A DNA stretch of 64,000 nt, from assembly GCA_022393335.1 (NCBI GenBank), contig JAJEKB010020803.1, positions 977,516 through 1,041,515 of the forward strand, written 5' to 3'. Positions 59,900-64,000 of the stretch are shown here, piece after piece. The first letter of the stretch is position 1; each line of letters starts with the position of its first letter. This DNA comes from Macrotrachela quadricornifera. Taxonomy: Eukaryota; Rotifera; Eurotatoria; Philodinida; Philodinidae. The notes under the pieces are model-generated. The model worked only from the letters and a program-made list of their open reading frames with translations, did not search any database and was not told where the DNA came from. Position numbers and translations under genes: made by a program.

Positions 59900-61466
59900 A
59901 TGACTAGTGTTATACATATAATAAAATCATGTTTTCCAAAAAAAATAATTGCTCATCACATATCTGATTTATTAAATCAACTACAATATGAAAATACTCA
60001 AACAAATTATATTTTTCTTAGCATTGAAAATAAAAATAAAACCCGACAATTTTCTTACTGCACTTTAACGGAATTGTATACAGTTTATAAAAATTGCCCA
60101 TCAAATCAACGTACTCGTTATGAGTTAATATTTCCAACAAATATAATTAAAATGTATATTGATTTTGAATACTACAAGTGTAATAATATCAACATAAATG
60201 ATGATCATATTGCTGCAAGCTGTTGTATAAAAATATTTAATTATATTTTAAATATATTTAAGGATACATTTTATGAAACAAGAAAATTTTAATAATGTAT
60301 TAAATGAATTTCTCATTTTAGATGCGTAAGTTATAATAACAAAATCAACATTTTTTTACATTAGCCTCTTCTCATGAAAATTTCAATACTAAACATATTT
60401 GTAAATATATAGAAATAAAAGAAAACTATTTTATTATTATAAAATACACGAAATTGTTAATATTTTTTTTAAAGGTCAACTTCGGAAAAAATATCGTATC
60501 ATTTCATTCAAGCAAATCCTACTATTTTATTTGAGAATAATATTACTTTAGGCATATTTGTTAAAACTATTATACACTTACTTTTAACATCCGTAATTAA
60601 TCACAAATGTAACTTTTTAATCTCGATTTTGATTTACAAAAACCTAGCATACTCGATCTAATTGTATGTTTGTCTCCATATATTACCATCTTACGTACAA
60701 ATTGTACAAAATGTTATATATTTGATTCTAATATTAACGTAGCAGAAGTCACATATCTCATAGTACTAAATAGACAAAACGAATGGACATTAGTAATCGA
60801 TTTAAATGTCTATTCTAAAAATCAACAATTGAGAATGTTCGATTGTGTGAAGTCAGGAAAAACCAATTCTCTTATTCCATCAATTGATTTTCATAATATA
60901 AATTTTTCGAAAATATCCTATTTCGATTTATTACAAAAATCACTTGTTACTTATGTTATTCATTTTTCGAATTTACCAATACTGCTTCTTGATAATAAAC
61001 AATTTAGTATTAAAACAAATAGTACAAATATGTCAGAGAGCATTATAAAAAAAATCATAAAACATTCTGTACAATAAATCAACAATTAAATTGTTTTCCA
61101 ACATTTAAAACAACTTTAATATCAACTAACAAGCCGAATCAATTTAATTTCTTAGAAAATGATAAAAATAGTCAAAAAAATTTAATAGAACAAAAACAAC
61201 AAAAAATTATAGATTTTGTTCAAAGATTAATCACCTCCGAAAAAAATTGTTAAGGCTATATTCATAGCTGCGTCACCGGCAAATATAACAAAAACATTTT
61301 ATTCTTTAATATTAGTGGAAATTATAGATTTTGTCCGCATAAAGCCACGCATCATAAACATAATACCGTTGCGATTTTAATATATACAAAGGCAAACACA
61401 TATGCAATTCGTTGTAAGGATTCTGAATGTAGTAATACATGTTTAATCTGGAACTCACTTGAGTAA
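59900..61466 (+). pseudogene. PrimPol-like primase-polymerase, frame-broken
   Basis: Related to eukaryotic PrimPol, an archaeo-eukaryotic primase that re-primes stalled forks. Motif I is MYIDFEYY (DxE). Motif II, SEKISYHFIQ (SxH), is joined to the preceding NEFLILDA by an intron at 60326-60474 (gtaagt..taaag). Motif III is TLVIDLNVYSKNQQLRMF. The C-terminal zinc finger is RFCPHKATHHKHN plus CKDSECSNTC, at about 61325-61445. The frame is broken near 60280 (T run), near 60620 (T run) and near 61050 (A run), and there is an in-frame TAA near 61250. Three of the four breaks are at homopolymers, so base-calling error could explain some, but the TAA is not one. The domains are complete and in order, so it decayed recently or is miscalled. 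Confidence 0.75.
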
Positions 61467-62089
61467 CAATATCTAGCATTCTTTTTCTTTTGTGTCACAT
61501 CAAAATCAAATAAAATTGACCAACACGAAGAACAAGAACCTATTCACCATATATATTGAAAAACGAGTGAACCGTAAAGTCTTATTCGCAATTTGCTGTT
61601 TCTTTTTTTTATTTTTAAACATACAGTTTTATAATAACCATTTCAATTAATTTTAAACAACATTTGAAATCAATAAAAAAAAATAATTCATACTGATAAA
61701 CAGATAACCACTATATTTTATTTAAAAAAAAAGAAAAAAAAACAGGGCGAAAACAAAACCATTAACAAACATTTATATACTAGCTAATGACTATTAAACC
61801 GCGTTTGAAAATTTCAAATACTGTTCACCACTTAAAAAATTAACACACAACAAAGTACACGAATCGATTAAATAGTGCTAGCTATTCAAAATCAAACATA
61901 ATAAAGTATACGAGTAGATAAAGTAGCTACGGAAACTTTGAGTAGCTATTGACATCGATTAAGTAGTGCTGGAACAGATTAAATAGTGCTAGCTACTTAT
62001 ATTCAGAGGATGTTTTTTTCTGCAAAACATTTTCAAATTGCTATACATATGAAAAAAGTATCTCTTTTGAGACTGAGCCTCGAAAATAC
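61467..62089. repeat. Intergenic with agtagctagc-type repeats
   Basis: No gene. Between about 61780 and 62010 there are several copies of attaaatagtgctagctact and gagtagctat in varied order, a degenerate short-motif cluster. Confidence 0.45.
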
Positions 62090-62244
62090 TTCATAAAGGT
62101 AATATACGTCTTGAAGCTGCTGTTGCAACCAAGAACTTTCATGAAAGCGACTTCGCACAATTACTCATTGGAGATACCAACAAGAAACTGGACGCATTAA
62201 AGACACAACTCAATGATAACAGCGAACAGATGAATCAACTTTGA
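62090..62244 (+). pseudogene. Short coding-like fragment ending in a coiled-coil-type tail
   Basis: Reads GNIRLEAAVATKNFHESDFA then LLIGDTNKKLDALKTQLNDN to a TGA. Composition is protein-like and heptad-like, unlike the flanks. It has no start and no recognised family; it may be the last exon or a relic. Confidence 0.3.
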
Positions 62245-62627
62245 AAGAAAGCAAAAAAATGAATGAAAGTACGACATGAAAAATGTTGAAATTTATAGAT
62301 TAGTTAAGTTGTAAATAAATAGTTTATATTTTGAAAGAGTGATTACTTCAATAAATAATTTATATGTTTTGAAAGTTTGTTTCAATAAATACTCTTTTCT
62401 ACCTCTGCAGAAATCATACAAAGTACGCAAGCCTGTCTTGGATATAAACATTCTTCCAGAATAACAAATAAAAAAGAAGGAAAAGGAGGATTTTTACGAA
62501 AAAGAAGGAGGGTCCTAAAAAAAAGGAAACAAAAACGAAAGAAGGAGCTCTGCGAGGCCTGAGAGAACCAATCACTTGTTTTTATTTACTGAACGTAAAA
62601 ACGTAGCATTATTAATTTGTTCAGGAT

Positions 62628-63080
62628 TTAAGTGTTCATAGCATATCTCAATGTCCAATCTCTTGCAATTTGATCGAATTTTTCTCGTTCATTGACGAAC
62701 ATTTTCCTGATTTCTGGGTCAAAGCTTACCTCACCATTCGGGCTGCCAATTAATGCACATACAGATATTAAAGTTGCTCGAAGATATAACATTGGTGACC
62801 ATTGTGAGCTAAGTATGTCAAGAAAAATCGCACCGTTCGGTGCAATATTTGGATGATAGATTTTTGTTTCCAGGCGGATTGTAGGTGGTTTGAACGGAAA
62901 TTCTTCATCGATTTGTATATCAACTTGAAACATGCCACCTTCATACGGAGTACCGTTTGGACCAAAAAGCACTCCTTTCCAGTGATATAAGTCGTTGTTC
63001 ACAGGACTGATACTAAAACATTCGGGTGGGTCTTCTTGTAATTGTTTCCATATTTTAGCAAGTAATTTTAATGTCGCCAT
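62628..63080 (-). CDS. UBE2D-like ubiquitin-conjugating enzyme fold lacking the active Cys
   Basis: An intact, intronless 150-residue frame from ATG, the length of a class I E2. It has the UBE2D-type order DDLYHW-like segment (NNDLYHWKGVLFGPNGTPYE), PFKPPTIRLETKIYHPN with the HPN motif, LDILSSQWSP, and a C-terminal ARDWTLRYAM helix. Where E2s have the thioester Cys (GSICLDIL), this protein has GAIFLDIL; the Phe codon TTT is at 62823-62825 and differs from TGT by one base. It therefore cannot carry ubiquitin by the usual chemistry. It may act like UEV proteins as a non-catalytic partner, or be a young retro-copy starting to decay; absence of introns suits a retro-copy. No other damage is visible. 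Confidence 0.88.
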   Translation of the reverse strand: MATLKLLAKIWKQLQEDPPECFSISPVNNDLYHWKGVLFGPNGTPYEGGMFQVDIQIDEEFPFKPPTIRLETKIYHPNIAPNGAIFLDILSSQWSPMLYLRATLISVCALIGSPNGEVSFDPEIRKMFVNEREKFDQIARDWTLRYAMNT

Positions 63081-63322
63081 TATCTACTTAATCTTGAAAA
63101 TAAAACGATAGAACAATCATACATTATGAATGTATTAGATTGATCTCGAAATTAATTTCAACTGAGATGAGAATTCAAGTCAGACTTTATTTAAGTCGAG
63201 CCACTCACCTTTGTTGCTCCTTTTTTAAGTTGCGTAGCCTTCTGACAAATGAACTCTACCATATCAGATAGCGGATAAGACTATCAATCATTAACCCACT
63301 CATGTACACTGTAAACAAAGAG
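63081..63322. promoter_or_regulatory. 5' flank of the E2 gene
   Basis: 240 bp of non-coding sequence between the E2 start and the hairpin. No promoter motif is clear. Confidence 0.3.
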
Positions 63323-63780
63323 AAACTTTATGTAACTTTAAAAAAGGTTCGGCAGATGGTAGAAAGCTTGCGAATGTATTCAAAATCTCAAAAGAAGAAT
63401 AAAAAAAATATACGAAACCTTTGAAAGATCTTCCCGTATGCCCAGGTGAAGATGTTTTTTTCTTCGAAACCTTTTTAACTTCTGTAGACCAAAAATAGGT
63501 TTTGTAGAAAATTACGAAACTCTAAAGGTTTCGTATTAAAACATAATAGTTTTATGGGAAACCCAGTACGAAACCTTAAGAGTTTCGTAATTTCCTACAA
63601 AACCTATTTTTGGTCTACGGAAGTTAAAAAGGTTTCGAAGAAAAAAGCATCTTTACCTGGGCATACGGAAAGGTCCTTTAAAAGTTTCGTGTATTTTTTT
63701 ATTCTTTTTTTGAAACTTTGAATACATTGGCAAGGTTTTTATCATCTGCCGAACTTTTTTTTTGGGGTTGCATAAAGTTC
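63323..63780. mobile_element. 458-bp hairpin element
   Basis: Arms 63323-about 63535 and about 63565-63780 are reverse complements (ggttcggcaga/tctgccgaac, tgcccaggtgaagatg/catctttacctgggca). Internal smaller mirror repeats such as cgaaacct recur. Non-coding. Confidence 0.8.
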
Positions 63781-63814
63781 CTTTTTTTAACAATGTAGCC
63801 GTTATTCTTATTTC

Positions 63815-63915
63815 TCGTTTCTTTTTCTTGCATTTCTTTCTGTTGCATTTCTTTCTCTTGCGTTTCTTTCTGTTGCATTTTTTTCTCTTGCGTTTCTTTC
63901 TCTTGCATTTCTTTC
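63815..63915. repeat. 15-bp tandem repeat
   Basis: About seven copies of tttctttctcttgcg/a in a row. The long frames over it on both strands are low-complexity translations of the repeat. Confidence 0.85.
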
Positions 63916-63949
63916 TGGACGCTGAAAAGAAAAAGAACACGCTCGTCAA

Positions 63950-64000
63950 TCTTGAGGGTGGGAGTGAGGGTGAGGGGTGAGGAGTGAGGATGTGAGGGTG
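63950..64000. repeat. G-rich gtgagg-type repeat at the right edge
   Basis: Irregular copies of gagggtg/gtgagg run to the end of the window. The array may continue outside. Confidence 0.6.

Noticed and set aside
63653..63980. Lys/Arg-rich and Phe/Leu-rich frames on both strands
   Set aside because: Low-complexity translations of the 15-bp tandem repeat.
63950..64000. Telomere-like G-rich repeat
   Set aside because: The unit is irregular gtgagg/gagggtg and does not match the TGTGGG repeat reported for bdelloid telomeres; treated as a simple repeat.
1..64000. CRISPR arrays, nuclear tRNA or rRNA genes
   Set aside because: No regularly spaced repeat-spacer pattern, no cloverleaf with intact boxes and no nuclear rRNA motif was found by eye; the only rRNA sequence is the mitochondrial 12S piece.

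Overview
The window looks like nuclear DNA of a small-genome invertebrate, most probably a bdelloid rotifer. The support is indirect: AT-rich sequence, many spliceosomal introns of about 50-62 bp with GT..AG ends, a non-ribosomal peptide synthetase (NRPS) gene that carries such introns, an EGF plus NHL-repeat protein, an arginine ADP-ribosyltransferase (ART), a divergent rhodopsin-like receptor, and a very high density of hairpin-type DNA transposons. No marker in the window settles the species. Two assembly gaps are present (23657-24056, 400 N; 46302-46311, 10 N).

Layout. 1-5.4 kb: C-terminal part of a flavin-containing monooxygenase behind a small inverted-repeat element, then quiet sequence. 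5.7-14.3 kb: transposon graveyard, including a 562-bp element, a hAT element with a perfect 8-bp target duplication, a 1.6-kb palindrome, and a fold-back element whose outer arms are minisatellites. 15.7-21.3 kb (minus): an eight-exon NRPS gene, A-T-C-A-T, with intact core motifs. 21.8-22.9 kb: a hairpin and an element full of a repeated short motif (second copy at 58.5-59.3 kb). 24.1-25.1 kb: piggyBac transposase cut by the N gap. 26.4-28.5 kb: a Pif1-like helicase fragment and a scrambled Tc1/mariner copy. 29.3-38.4 kb: a BTB/KCTD-like exon pair, two duplicated EGF exons and a six-bladed NHL propeller exon; splice phases allow one gene, but the introns of 3-4 kb hold transposons. 39.0-42.4 kb: a TA-flanked element, a seven-transmembrane receptor and a hairpin. 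42.9-46.7 kb: a mitochondrial segment (12S, ND5, ND4, ND4L, cytb, ND1 remnants) with frameshifts, a nonsense codon and joined gene pieces, best read as a nuclear mitochondrial insertion. 47.8-51.0 kb (minus): an ART whose exons continue into a membrane segment and a Cys-containing, Asn-glycosylatable tail. 51.8-59.7 kb: nested palindromic elements. 59.9-61.5 kb: a PrimPol-like primase with all three catalytic motifs and the zinc finger but several frame breaks. 62.6-63.1 kb (minus): a UBE2D-like E2 whose active-site Cys is Phe. 63.3-64 kb: a hairpin and a 15-bp tandem repeat.

There is no operon-like organisation. Host genes are isolated between, or have introns swollen by, mobile DNA. The items most worth following are the intron-bearing NRPS, the ART-membrane-ectodomain gene, the possible BTB-EGF-NHL fusion, the catalytically altered E2, the decayed PrimPol, the fused mitochondrial insertion and the motif-array transposon family.
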